A model generated the notes under the pieces. The model ran no database searches, was not told where the DNA came from, and saw nothing but the letters and a program-made list of their open reading frames with translations. Positions 24,029-36,000 of a stretch of 64,000 nucleotides of DNA are shown one piece after another; within the stretch, counting starts at the first letter, position 1, and each line of letters starts with the position of its first letter. This DNA is from Neelides folsomi (taxonomy: Eukaryota > Arthropoda > Collembola > Neelipleona > Neelidae). A program made the position numbers and the translations under genes. The stretch is taken from the NCBI GenBank assembly GCA_034687125.1, contig JAQGBZ010000010.1:515375-579374 (forward strand), written 5' to 3'.

Positions 24029-24930
24029 TTAATTAAATAGCAATGTGCATGCCATTATGATCTGTCCAGCATTCTCTGGGTCGTTACGGAGGTATCTCAA
24101 GCAAGGAAACTTCCGTTTAAGTGCTCCAATAGCTCTTAAACGGAAGTTTCTACTCTACTTCTTCTGAAGCTCTACTATTTGGCCAGTTCTTCGTAAATCA
24201 TTGTTAAATCGTCCTACAGCGGCGGCATAATTTCCCACGTTAATAGGTCTCATAAGTTAAGGTAACAAAGGATATGTAGAATCTCCTAAAATCACTGCAC
24301 CTTCAAATGGGCGCCAGCCATTTTCAAACTCTTCAAAAATGCGAGTTGAACGGAAGACTCTTGAGTCGTGGAGACGTCCCGGCCATCGTGATGAAACATA
24401 ATAGAAAGACAAATTCGGTCCGGCTATCATGCATTGATGGAATGGTTGATATAGCGGTCGTCAAAGTTTTCCTCGTCTGCTCCTCCTGGAGCTTGTATTT
24501 GAAATAAACTCCCATCAACGACTCCGCAAACGCTTGGAAAACCGCCATGCCTCATGAATTCCATTCGCACTTGATCTGCATTCTCTGGAAATCTGACATC
24601 ATGAAAAAGATGATCAACAATAACCGATGTGACCCTTTAAACTGTCCGATGCACAGTTGATTTTCCCAGACCATGGACATCTGACACGATGTGATTTTGT
24701 GAACCGCATTCTAACCAGTAAAGTGTCAGAAGTTGTTGTTTAGGAGAAATAGGTCGATTTCGGCCGCTTTCGTATGACAAAAAACGTCCAATTCTATCCA
24801 AAATCCATTCCGCTTCTTCAGACGATACTCTGAATCGCATCAAAAAGTCAGCACCCTCAAATTGGAAATTGATTCTTTGACGAAATGTCTTTGGCCTTCA
24901 CTGTTGTACGAGAATCTCATCATCTTCAAA
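24029..24930 (-). pseudogene. Harbinger/PIF transposase pseudogene, nearly full length
   Basis: Read on the - strand with a few stops and one frameshift, this covers most of a HARBI1-like transposase. In order: FRQRINF and FLMRFRVSSEEAEWILDRI; PISPKQQLLTLYWLECGS; GLGKSTVHRTV; GGFPSVCGVVDGS (first catalytic D); SSRWPGRLHDSRVF (second D region); GAVILGDSTYPLLP then a stop where the family has W; and ALKRKFPCLR..PENAGQII at the end. Stops follow HRTV, the PLLP motif and a KK pair, and the frame slips near HSIN. A Myb-like partner gene was not found. It is an immobile relic. Confidence 0.85.
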
Positions 24931-25151
24931 AAATTCAACAATGTTTATTAAAATAGTACAATTAAGTAATTAATTAAAATGTTTTAAATATTTTCCGGAG
25001 CATGAAATTAAATGGGGAGGTTCGAAAAAGCTTGTGCAAAATCCCAAAATTGGAAATTGGGATAATTGTTGTGGTGGGACACATGGGAATATTTTGTATT
25101 GAGTTGGTTTTTGACGCTCGGTTTTGGGATTTGGGATTGAGTTTTGATGGG

Positions 25152-25190
25152 ACAAAATATCCCCGATTTGGAAAATCGGGGATATTTTGT
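25152..25190. repeat. Perfect 18-bp palindrome with a 3-base spacer
   Basis: Arms 25152-25169 and 25173-25190 are exact reverse complements, centred on gga at 25170-25172 and with a GC-rich core (ccccgattt). It directly abuts the MITE copy starting at 25201. It could be a transposon terminus or the head-to-head junction of two element ends. Confidence 0.85.
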
Positions 25191-25200
25191 TTTGTTAATT

Positions 25201-25367
25201 GAGAAGATTATTGAGAATTGGATCATGTTACTTGACCGGGCAATCGAATGTCATGTTACCCGCAAATAATTTCTACAGGAAATAATATCGTTTTATTTGA
25301 ATTTCTAATGACTTGTCAAGTAACATGTTTCCATTCTCAATAATATTCTAAAATGGAATAGAGCATA
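25201..25367. mobile_element. MITE-like element (copy 2, left end truncated)
   Basis: Closely similar to 13078-13269 from gagaagattattgagaatt onwards, including the non-palindromic middle (gaccgggcaatcgaatgtca). The right end tggaatagagcata matches copy 1 with a base change. The outer 17 or so bases of the left end are missing, replaced by the palindrome region. Confidence 0.85.
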
Positions 25368-25449
25368 GGCCCTTATTAGGTTGTTTGTTAATACGAAAAA
25401 ACTCGAGGTCATAGTGATCTAATAAAGTTAGCTATTAGATGATAAAGTT

Positions 25450-26060
25450 AATGGACCGTTATAAATTCAAAAATAAAACTTCAATTTACTTTGCCTATTT
25501 ATTAATGAGAGAAAACTCGGTTGGGTTCCCTGGAAAATATTTGAATAGTGGCGTTACACAGAACGGATTAAATATTTCTAAAGAACAGGGGCAAAGGGTT
25601 CGATAGGATGAATCTTTAAATAGAGCTAACACCCTGGTTAACATTGAGACGCCCGTAGTTGTAAAGAATAAAAGACAGGAGTTTATAAGGGAAATAATAA
25701 ATGAGATATTCAAGGAATTACCTTGTTTGGTATTCTCTCATTGGATGAGATATCCAATATCAAGGGCTTGAGGATCAAAGACCCATTTAATTGTTTTTCT
25801 ATTTCAAATAACCAGAATTCGCTTTTTGAACACAACACTCATCGCAATTTCTCTGAATATACGCAGTCAATTGAAATTAGGCGAAATGGATGTCAAACAT
25901 GAAACGAAAGCTTTTTATGTTATAGACCACCATCAGAACCCCATTCTGTTCACTATAAACTTTTATCTCAAAGTGTCAGATCCAATATCATTCCCCATTG
26001 AGCAATTAAGTTATCTCTCCTTAACTTTTCACAAAGAGAAATGTATAAACAATAAGTAAC
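25450..26060 (+). pseudogene. Decayed reading frame of unknown origin, probably from a mobile element
   Basis: On the + strand a frame of about 95 codons (from about 25460 to 25770) is broken by one stop after GQRVR. It is followed in another frame by 25826-26059, with MDVKHETKAFYVIDHHQNP and FPIEQLSYLSLTFHKE. The two pieces look like parts of one protein-coding sequence, and the second has beta-rich alternation. I do not recognise the family. Large DNA-transposon structural proteins came to mind, but I could not confirm it. Confidence 0.3.
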
Positions 26061-26073
26061 AATTCAATAACGA

Positions 26074-26079
26074 TTTATT
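26074..26079 (-). terminator. Candidate poly(A) signal of the TMEM70-like gene
   Basis: TTTATT on the + strand (AATAAA on the - strand) lies 86 bases beyond the TMEM70 stop codon. Confidence 0.4.
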
Positions 26080-26164
26080 GTTTTTTAATCTTTGAAGATT
26101 GTTATAAATAAACATTTAATAAATAAATATTAATTGAGAACTTCACTAACATTTAAGACTAACA

Positions 26165-28125
26165 TTAAGTTGAAGGTTTAGAACTTTTCTCTGGATTTGG
26201 ATCATCCTCTTGAATAGATTTCGAGAGCATAAAATCAAGAGGTTTGTCATATCCCATCAGCTTCCCATAGTGCGTGTATTCGTGGAAGCTTTGATCGTTG
26301 ATCAGCATAGGGAACGTCTTCCCATCTTTTTTCACTACAATTGTTGTAAACATCCCGGCAACATCTGGAACTTCAACATTTTCCAACTTGAATTTAATCT
26401 AAAAAAGAAAATAAATGGATTCAAGTAATTAATTTTTTATACTAGCAATAAATACTAAATAGAGTGAAATATAATGAATGATAATTTTAATAGTTTCAAA
26501 CGTATTTTAATTTTATAACATTTACGAGTATTTCATATTATACATATTAGGTTAGGTAATATTTATGTAGCTTATTAAAGAAGTTTTTATAATGAATTAC
26601 TCTATTATTTTATTCGTGGATCAAAAATTTTCACTTTTGGCTTTATAGTGTGAATGGATGAATGTACCTGATAGGTGTGCCTTAACTTCATTAACGCTTA
26701 AAAGTAAAGAGTCACAGCTCTTATGTAAATATTTAACGAATTAAGTAATGAGATGACATAATCGTAAGTGAGTATGGCGTGAGGATTAGCGAATAGTGAA
26801 AAAATGACATAATCCAATTCGTAATTTATGATTGAAAACTTCTGTCCATACTTTCTACCTTTACAAATGCACATAATATGTAAAATAAAGAAATTGTATG
26901 TAGGCTCTGGGTATTCTAAATAGCTATCAATGTAAATTTTTTCTTATACACAATGTATTTACCTAAATTAATGTATAAGCATAACTATTAAAGTCTTGTA
27001 GAAGATATACCAAATAGATAAATGTACATGACTATTTGTATTTATATGTAGATGAAGTCTAGTGCTCCTGTAAATTGTAATATTTCATATGTTTTTATTG
27101 AGAACACAAACAACACATTTTACTCATGAATCCCTTTCTAATTTTTATGACTATAATTGAAAGATTGTCTATCGCATATTGAGTCAAAAATGTTTTTCTA
27201 ATGAAATAAAATTAAAAATACATAGGTGTATGAATTAGATGATTCTCCTATAAATTATAATTAGGTGTATACGTTTTTAGACATATTTTAGATATTTTAT
27301 TGTGTATATTTTATAGATGATGTATGTGTTATCTCCATAAAATTATATATGATTTTAATGTGGAGCGTGGGTGTATATGCATAGGACTAGGGGTATGCAC
27401 ATTATACCTACATAATTACCTATATTATTGGTAGGTATAAGTTATTAAAAATGAAGGTCGCCTGACTCATGTCTCACCTCATTTCGTCCCAGGAAGAACG
27501 TGTAAGTGACAGCGGTGTAAGTGTTCGTCACAGGATTGTAAAACACTTCATTGACAAATCTTTTGGTGAGCGAGTGAATAAGAAACGGCGTGACATAAGT
27601 GAAGAATCCAATAAAAGTCAGTGCTGCACAATTAAGCATCATAGAATTGCCTTCCAAATAGTTCAAAATCTTGTATTGAAACATGAACCCAAGAACAGAG
27701 GAACCAAAGGAAAAGACCTTCACAGCTCTCATTTGATGTTTCAACTGCAAGGGGCCTTGGTAGATCAATTCTTCATCTTTCGGAAATTGGGAAATAGAAA
27801 TACGATTGTAAAGGTATCCAGCCATTGCCTTGTGATATGCTTTTTTTCTAAATTCTTCATCCCAGTCTTCTAAAGGCTTCCGGAAGTCACCCTGACTCTC
27901 CATCTTTTTCCTCACGTCATTCAAATTCCATGACGTTGTTGAGATCTGTCTTGATAAATGGTTCGAAAAATTAGGGAAATCTTGTTTCAATAATAAAAAC
28001 TGACGAGGCACAGGGAAAGTTAAATTGTGACTAGAAAGGACTCTTATAGAAAGGGAGAAACTTCGTTTAAAATGACTATGATTAATAAATAAATTAAAAA
28101 ATTCTCTTCTTATTTTAGTATTCAT
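26165..28125 (-). CDS. TMEM70: TMEM70-like mitochondrial inner-membrane assembly factor
   Basis: Two - strand exons (28125-27478 and 26398-26165) join at phase 0 to give 293 residues. The first 75 or so residues are basic and Ser/Phe-rich without acids, fitting a mitochondrial presequence (RQISTTSWN). Two hydrophobic hairpin segments follow (FSFGSSVLGFMFQYKI and NCAALTFIGFFTYVTPFLIH), then FYNPVTNTYTAVTYTFFLG. Exon 2 begins IKFKLENVEVPDVAGMFTT and contains HYGKLMGYDKPLDF, matching the TMEM70 C-terminus. In mammals TMEM70 helps assemble ATP synthase (c-ring) and complex I. The exon 1 donor is gag|gtgaga; the intron is 1.08 kb. The gene is divergent from the phosphatase gene that starts at 29792. 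Confidence 0.92.
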
Positions 28126-29791
28126 ATTGATAGAAAAATAAAAATGAGAAGTTTTATACTAACTATATCAGTGTTATATAATAATTAAGGAACTGTTTAC
28201 ACGATTAATTTAAGGCTATGAGTGAATATTTAACAAGTTTAACAATTAACAACTTTTCTTGTGTTTAATTTTGCCGGATGAGTTTATTTTTGCCTCTCAT
28301 AATAAAAGAGAAGAAGGAAGGTAAATTTGAGATATTTTGAAATTTCCTTCAAGATGGCGCCATAGTGTAGGGAGCTGGGTTTAGTTCAGCAAGGTGGCTC
28401 AGCTAACCGTACCTTCCCTTGTGGGTTGCAAAGGCTATTCACCCATGCATTGAAGACGGAGCGTTGGGTATAAGGATTTCCTATAGTTAGGTTGGTTGAT
28501 GCATTCGCAGTACAGTACTCCTTTCAGCCTTTCAGTTCACTCCATGCAGCCACATACGTCTCCCTTCTTTTTCAACCAAAAATCTGGACTTTTAATTACT
28601 TTTTAACCTTCTTTGTGATTATTCGCAAAATTAAGTCTTTACCCACTCACACCGCATCGAGGGACTAAAGGAAATAAAGGTATTGTCGGCATTATAAGAT
28701 TTAACTCATAATTCGCCTTATTTTAATTGTTCCATAAAGTTCAGGTAAAATAGGATTTGTCATGTCATGACTGACGGAATGGCCGAGGAAGGGGAGGTTG
28801 GCGGACAATTATTGTTAATATTTGAAAAGTTTTGACAAGGAAGACAATTTATAGTTAACTTCTTTTATAGAAAAATTCTCTTTGGAAGCTGCTCTAACGT
28901 GTTTTTTAATCTTTGTTTCACCCTAACATAGTCATTTACCTTCAACTCGGACTGACAGGTTCTTTATAAACCTTTTACATTATAATTGGATTTTTGTAAA
29001 ACTATTATACATAGCCGAATAGGCTTTATATCTATGTTTTACACTCAATGGTCAATGTACAATATCTCTGTCATCGTTTTTGGGAAGAGGTGAAGGCCCT
29101 TCACCAAAGGGGTACGAATTACGACCTTCCAAAAATACAAAATCCACAACTTTTTTGTTATTTATAAATCAGAAATGCTTTACCTTTGGGTCTATTATTT
29201 CTTTATTAATATTTGTGCACAATGATGTGGATGTAAAGTCCACGATAGTTATTTTACGTGCTGTTCTTTTGATAAAGAATTCGATTACACAATACCAGAG
29301 CAAAAGTTAGTATTTGTACTTATATTACAAACCTATAGCCAAAAATATGTAATATGGTATCTTAAAATCAATTGTGAGTATAATTTTCTAATGCATTATT
29401 GAGTGTTGTGTCACAAAGTCACAATATCGCCTTGTTGCGAGAATGTTTATTCATTCTTGGAAAGAAGCATTAGATTGTTGTTATTGTTTGATTTAAGATG
29501 AATTTTAGTTAGTCGATATCATTACAGGCATTATGTTCAAATATGAAATATCTCAAATAGGCAAATATTTAATGATATAATAACTGTATTACATTATTAT
29601 ATAAACAAAACTTGTAATTATTTAGTGTCATATTTCAATAGATCGAACAAAGGTCTCATTGTCAGCTAATGCGATTGAACATTATTAATATTTATTTGGC
29701 TTGATTTTAGAATAAGTTCCTGTGAACCCAACTACATTCTTGGCATAAAATACACATATCGCAAATTTTTTCCACGCCGTATAATTTCAAT
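28126..29791. other. Divergent promoter region between TMEM70 and the phosphatase gene
   Basis: No coding exon supported. The block 28340-28620 is clearly less AT-rich than its flanks and sits close to the TMEM70 start, so it probably holds core promoters in one or both directions, perhaps with a non-coding first exon of the phosphatase gene. The frame at 29080-29310 looks random. Confidence 0.5.
28350..28361 (+). promoter_or_regulatory. YY1/TISU-type motif (CAAGATGGCGCC)
   Basis: The 12 bases fit the known TISU consensus SAASATGGCGGC at all but one position and contain the YY1 core AAGATGGCG. In animals this element lies at the start of housekeeping genes with short 5' UTRs. Here the ATG is followed by only two codons and then TAG, so it cannot be the main start of the phosphatase; it may act on transcription or as a tiny upstream ORF. 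Confidence 0.5.
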
Positions 29792-32700
29792 ATGAAGTTG
29801 GAAGAAAGCTTGACGAAAATAAGAAAAATTTATGATGAAATCAATCTATCTAATAATTGGAATCAAGAATTTATGGTATGAATTAAAAAATATAAGCACG
29901 AAAATTATAAGATATTTTTTGAAATTAAAATTTTTAATCATTTATTTGTTTATTTCTCTCAACAGACAATACGAAATAAGAGTCTAATGAGCCATGATTT
30001 CTCATGTAATGAAGCAAGGGCACCTGCGAATAAGCTTTTAAATAGATATCGCGATGTAAGCCCATACGATCACAGCAGAGTTGTTCTTTCAAGAGGAGAC
30101 TGCGATTATATAAATGCCAGCTTAGTAAAGGTAATATTCATTCATTGCGTAAAATTAATATCTATTGATTTTCCCCAACTTAATTACCCATGAATTTTTC
30201 AAAAGGTGGAAAATGCGGGGAGAAATTACGTTTTGACTCAAGGTCCGCTTCCCCAAACTGCCGGCCATTTTTGGCTTATGGTTTGGGAACAACAATCGAA
30301 AGCTGTCCTCATGCTCAATAAAGTTATAGAAAAAAATCAAGTATGAAAATTAATTATTGTTTTAATTTAATTGTATAAAAATTGTGACTGTTGCTCATTT
30401 TAATTAATGCATATTTTAATTTTTAGATAAAATGCCATCAGTATTGGCCAGTTGGTAGTGAAAATGACGATTCCGATACGATGGACTTTCCAGATGTTGG
30501 TCTTCGTGTTTCCCTTCTATCGGAAACAATATTTAACAATTTCATTAAAAGGGTTCTAAGGTAAATCAATGGACTAAATGCTGTTTAACACCATTAAGCA
30601 TTTTCTACATTATCTCCAAATAGGGACATTTAAAACCACACATGACGGATTGATGGCAATAAGAACTTATCCAAAATTGATTTAATTTAACCTTGCCTAA
30701 AATTAAAAGATATAGATTATTAGCAGTTTAAAGGTTTATAATGCAAAACGTAATTAATATGCCTTTGTGTTGTTGAATTATTATTTAAGTTTGAGTTTAA
30801 AGATTTAAATATTTCTTAAATTAATACATAAAAATACACAATAAATACTTATAAGTTTTATATACAAAAACAACTTATACATAATAAGCGCGCCAATTCA
30901 AATGTGCAACCTTTTATTATATATAAGATGAAATTTGAAATTAAATTATTAATTGTTATTTTTAATTTTATCAATTTGGATAAGTTGTTGCTACCAATCG
31001 TTGATATAATAAAATAACCATTGAATATAATTATTGATTAGGGTTGAGGAAGTGAGTACGGGGGATGTCAGAGAAGTTCTTCAGTTCCATTACATTACCT
31101 GGCCAGATTTTGGTGTTCCGACGTCTCCAAGAGCATTTCTCCATTTTCTACAATGTGTAAGAGACAGTGGAGCTCTGGAGAAAGATGTTGGACCGGCAGT
31201 TGTTCATTGCTCTGCTGGAATTGGTCGATCTGGAACATTTTGCCTCGTTGATTCTTTCCTTCTCATGGTATTTAAACAGAACATTAAAAGATTTAAGCCA
31301 TAAATTATTATATTATTAATTAATTAATCTTGATATAATAAAATGTAATTTAATATTTTAGATGGAAAATGGGCAAAGTGAAGAAGTAAAAGAGCTGCTA
31401 CTCGAAATGAGAAAGTTTCGCATGGGACTTATCCAAACGGCCGATCAACTTAAATTTTCCTATATGGCAATTCTTGAAGGACTTCAGCTTATAGTTGATG
31501 TAAAATTAAATTTTATTCATACCATTAAACACTTAAATTGTTTAGATTCAAGACGCTAATAGAAATATTTATAGGGCAAATATCCATTCCCGTGCGATGA
31601 ACCTCCGCAGAATGGCCACTCGCATGAAGATGAAAAGCCGGAACCTCCAATGAGAATTATTGGTGGTTCTATCGACCGCTTTGCTGGTTTCGAAAAAAGT
31701 AATTTCAAATTAATCTAAAGATATGAATCGTACAGTGCAAATTAATATTAAATTGATATTTTATTAACATATTTTATTTTTATTTCCAGTTATTTCACAA
31801 GGTATACCGAATCGACCTTTACCACCAAGACCCGAAGATAGCAGTGATTCTGACACTGAATCTGACGAAGATTCACTTCAAGAAAGCTTCTCCGATGAGC
31901 TCGAAGATAAAGAAGATGAAGATGAGGTGGAGGAAGTTCCTGAAATCAGAGAATCACCGCAACCTCTTAGTTCAACAGAAAAGGCAGAGAATAATCATCA
32001 CATGTACGTAAAATGTTTTAATTTTATTATTGCTTCTCTGCTCATATTTACTTTTTCATTTAAACTCCATTGGTTAAGAAATGAAATTATAATCGGAAAC
32101 GAATATTTAAAGGAGTTATTATTTTTTATTTAACACATTGTTGAATTCAGTTATTTAATTATTTCTTGTTCTTTTCTTTTTTCTTCATAATTCATAATTA
32201 AACTTTTCATTTCCTTATTTTTCTCTTCAATACTATTGCGTTAACTAGGGCTATAATTATCAAACATGATCAATTACATAAGCACAATTGATGTGGGAAT
32301 TCATCCAACTTCAATTATATTCCATTAATAGAACAATAGTCTCGAGCCTAGACAGTTTTAATTAAGGTTAGAGTGAAAAGCAATTGAGCGGGACCAAAAC
32401 CATTCCTCTTTTATTTACTAGAGTTTTTACGACTTCCGTTTAGCTCCCTTATGCAACCTTACTTTTATTTTATTGTGTTTACTAATTAAAGCTCGAGTTT
32501 GCCCCTTGCTTCGCACTTATCCCAAATTAACTCAATAATTAAAGGGGAAATATCAGAGATCTAAATCAGACTACTATTTAGGTATTTTAAGAAAAATAAA
32601 CATAAACATCCAATTTCAATTGTCTTTTTAATTAATTGTTTTCTCCCAATAATTAGAAGCCCTCAAAAATTAGAATAAGGAAAACTTTGAAATCAAATGC

Positions 32701-33078
32701 GCCGTTAAAATTTCCTAAATAAACTTATAGAATAGGCTATATTTCCCAATTGGTTAGTATGCCATTTATAGCCAAATTGCAAGCCAAATTGCTTATTATT
32801 ACATATGTGAAGAGAGAGTTATTATGCAATTCCAATTGTGGAGAGAATGTGTAAATAAGTGTGTGATTGAATGTGTCTTCAGGACGAACGGACTGGAGGA
32901 TGAATTGCTCAGACGACGAAAGAAAACGGACGCTACAATGGAAAAATTGAAGGAAATGAAGCAGAAGCAGAAAGAGTCAGAAATAAGGCAAGAATTCTTT
33001 AGGTCATTTGCGAATCCAAAAATTTTAATATGTGTCGGCGCCGCTGCAATAGCTTATTACTTCTATTCTAAAATGTAG
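29792..33078 (+). CDS. Tyrosine-protein phosphatase, non-receptor type 1/2 (PTP1B/Ptp61F-like), tail-anchored
   Basis: Nine exons (29792-29875, 29966-30130, 30206-30340, 30427-30560, 31042-31267, 31362-31499, 31575-31698, 31790-32003, 32883-33078) join in phase to 471 residues. The catalytic domain has [14 protein letters not shown] (phosphotyrosine loop), [30 protein letters not shown] (WPD loop with the acid), [13 protein letters not shown] (P-loop with catalytic Cys near residue 230) and [10 protein letters not shown] (Q loop). A Pro-rich bridge (RPLPPRPE) and a long acidic, Ser-rich linker follow. The last exon holds a coiled-coil-like basic helix and the hydrophobic end [14 protein letters not shown]. 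This is the PTP1B/TCPTP plan: an ER-surface phosphatase that damps receptor kinase and JAK signalling. Skipping exon 9 would give a soluble form, as in Ptp61F. Confidence 0.94.
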
Positions 33079-36000
33079 TAAGATCCTTTCCGAACTTTCC
33101 CCACGTTTAATTGCATATTAATGTTTTTTGATTACAATTTTTGTAGTGTTATTTAAAATAGTGGTAATGGAAAGATTGGGAAATTGCAACTGTTTTTGAG
33201 CGTTCAATACCCTGGCTTCGAATACGCTTTTTTTCTAACAAGTACTCTATAAAGATAGGAATATTTATTCTCAACCACAACCCATTTAGCCCATTTGTAA
33301 TTTATGTAATTGTACACCACGTATGTCTTAACACTTAAATGTGTATTTGGTAGAGGAAGGCCACTCTATACGTACTATAATATATATATTCCTGAATCAC
33401 CTTCCTATTAACCAAATATTATATTATGCAGAATAACTCCTTTTATTAGGTTAATTATGTTGTTAATTAATTATAAATTGTTAAAGTGGAGATGATTAGA
33501 ATGAAAGGTATATGTATTTCCATGATGGTTTTTAACAAAGGATATTCTTGAATTACTAAAATATGTAGTTGCAGAGTTGATAAGCGATATTGGGCTGAAA
33601 TATAGACTGTAAATTTTAAATTCTAGAACAATTCCTTCACTAATTGTTATCGAATGGAATATCGATGGTATTTCCAGTTCCACTTTATTGAGTAAAATTA
33701 GCTAGGAACTTTATTATCTTGCACTGGTACATATTGTACAGGGGTTAAACTTAGATTTAGGTAATTTAAAAGTTTATAATGATAAATGTACAAGTGCAAA
33801 ATATCATTACAATTTTAAATTGGTATTTATAATTTTATTGGTGGAACGACATCACAATATTTAATTCAAGCATCATTTACAATTAGACTTAATAATTATG
33901 TTATTTATTATTATAGTACTGTTATACCTAAGTTATTATTTTATAAATGAGTAGGTGTTATTAATACTTGTACCTTTAATTTTATTTAAATGAAACAAAG
34001 TAAAATTTGGATTAATAGGGATAAAGGACTAAATTAAATTCACTCTTATACTGATAGCTATATTAGTTTCAGAATTGACTACCTATCTTTATGTATAAAA
34101 TAACGTTATATTAATATTAACCTTTTCTAAATTGACAACACAGGGTTACGAATCTAACTTTGCAACTTGAATTACTTGATAAATGATCTATATAATTATT
34201 AATTTTTTATAACAATATCCGATGGTTTGGATTTGAACCTTGGACTTAATATTTTAAATCATTAGCTTACAATATCAAATTTTAAAATCTAGTCAAAATT
34301 ATAGCTAATTTAAAACAATTTTGTTCTGCTTTATTATATAAACCTTGATAGTTTCCATTCAATATTTTATCTATTTACAATATTATAATTTATAAAAATT
34401 ACTAATTTTTTAGTTTTAAAGCTCAGGTCCCCTTTATACTTATTTTGTGCCAATTGTATTTAATTATTTCATTGCAAATGAACAATTATGTAGTAAATAG
34501 TTTCTGTTGTGGTCCATATAAATAAGCCAAGAGTTTACTCAATTCTTTCAACGAGAAAGAGAATTTCACGAGTTTTCCAATCATTAAGCTTTCTCCTATA
34601 AGGATAATAAACTATTAATTAAATTAAAACCTTTTTTATGAAGTTAATTATGTGCAAAGCAATGAAATCTGTATATACATACATAACATAGCAGTTAGGA
34701 ATGTATACATGCAACGGCAATATATTTTAGTTAATGTCAATACGTTATTTATTTTAGTTCAGCAAAATTTTAAGTATTAGTTTTCAATTTCCAAATTATT
34801 TAAAAAATCTATACAACATGAATAATGTTGTGATTTGTGAATATTAGTTGACTTACAATTAGCTCTTAAAGTTAGCTCACTAATTAACAAAACAAGTATA
34901 AATATTTAAATTATCAGCCATTTTAAATAATTAAAAGTATAAAGTAAACGAGCTCAGGAGAGTTGACGAGAGTATTTTTTAAGTTCCAAGTCCATTCCAA
35001 ACAATTTTAAAAGTGAGAACAAACTGGCAAGGTTCTATTCTCTGTACGAATGAATTAAAATATTATAATTTTCAATGAACAAATTGATGTCATGCAAGGT
35101 ATAAATAATACAAATGAGAATTTTCATTGTCGAGCAATATTTATTCATGGATAAATATCAAAGTGAATTTTCCTTCATTCACTAACATTCTAATAATCGT
35201 AGTTCATTCATATTCAACCCCTAAAAACAATAATCGTCAAAACAGAATTCAATCTTAGAAATTAGTAAGTGAAAATGTTGATGAATAATTTTTTTTACTC
35301 CTCCCATAATAATCATTCACAAGACTTTAAATCCACTGTGAGAGAAAATGAGACTTTCTCTGAAATAAGCGAATTGACAATTGAAATTTTGAAGATTGGT
35401 GATTGGTACTTAAATATGAAAATTTGAATTCGACCTTAACTTTTTACACCCAACTATATAAGCTCTAATTATTAGTAAATTAATTTAGATGGTAGAAGAT
35501 CCTTTACACATTAGCAATAATAAACAGATACTTTTTGAGTAAATAGTGCAGTACTACTGTACTTACTTAATAACTATTAAATAATATTAATTCAATATTA
35601 AATACCTACTAAAAATTAAAAATTGAAGTTTTCGATTAGTGGTGAAGAGATTGTAATTTTAGGAAATTCGTACTTTGACATAATGTTAAGTAAACAATGT
35701 CGATTTAGAATATTTGTGTCGGTGGAATAATTCGATTAATTTTATGTTGGGATATGTATGACTATAAAATACTCTACCTGTAATTTCCAAGTTTTAAAGA
35801 CTGATCAATGTAATGTAGGAAGTCGCTTTATTGTTTGATAAATGTGTCCTTTATAAATGCTAACATTATTAAGATAAATTCGAATGATACAAGATTGATC
35901 ATCTCGAGTAAACTTATTTGGGCCTAATTTTAATTTGTTATATATACGTGCGATGTACTTAAATATTATGCATTCGTAAAAATATGAAACATCACAGAGG

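Larger units (their letters stand above)
24931..25825. other. Transposon-rich spacer
   Basis: Holds the palindrome at 25152-25190, the MITE copy at 25201-25367, and the start of a decayed reading frame (25450-26060). Sequence around 24990-25150 is GC-richer and G/T-biased, unlike its flanks, and may be the terminal part of the Harbinger element or of a nested non-autonomous one. Confidence 0.5.

Noticed and set aside
29080-29310. 76-codon frame upstream of the phosphatase
   Set aside because: No splice site puts it in phase with exon 1, which has its own ATG at 29792 matching the family start.
32004-32133. Phosphatase ending by read-through as the main form
   Set aside because: Exon 9 gives a family-typical tail anchor with perfect phase, so read-through is kept only as a possible minor isoform.
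34200-34300. Possible tRNA on the - strand (ggttcaaatcc B-box match)
   Set aside because: The T stem pairs at only two positions and no acceptor stem forms; the rest is simple AT-rich sequence.
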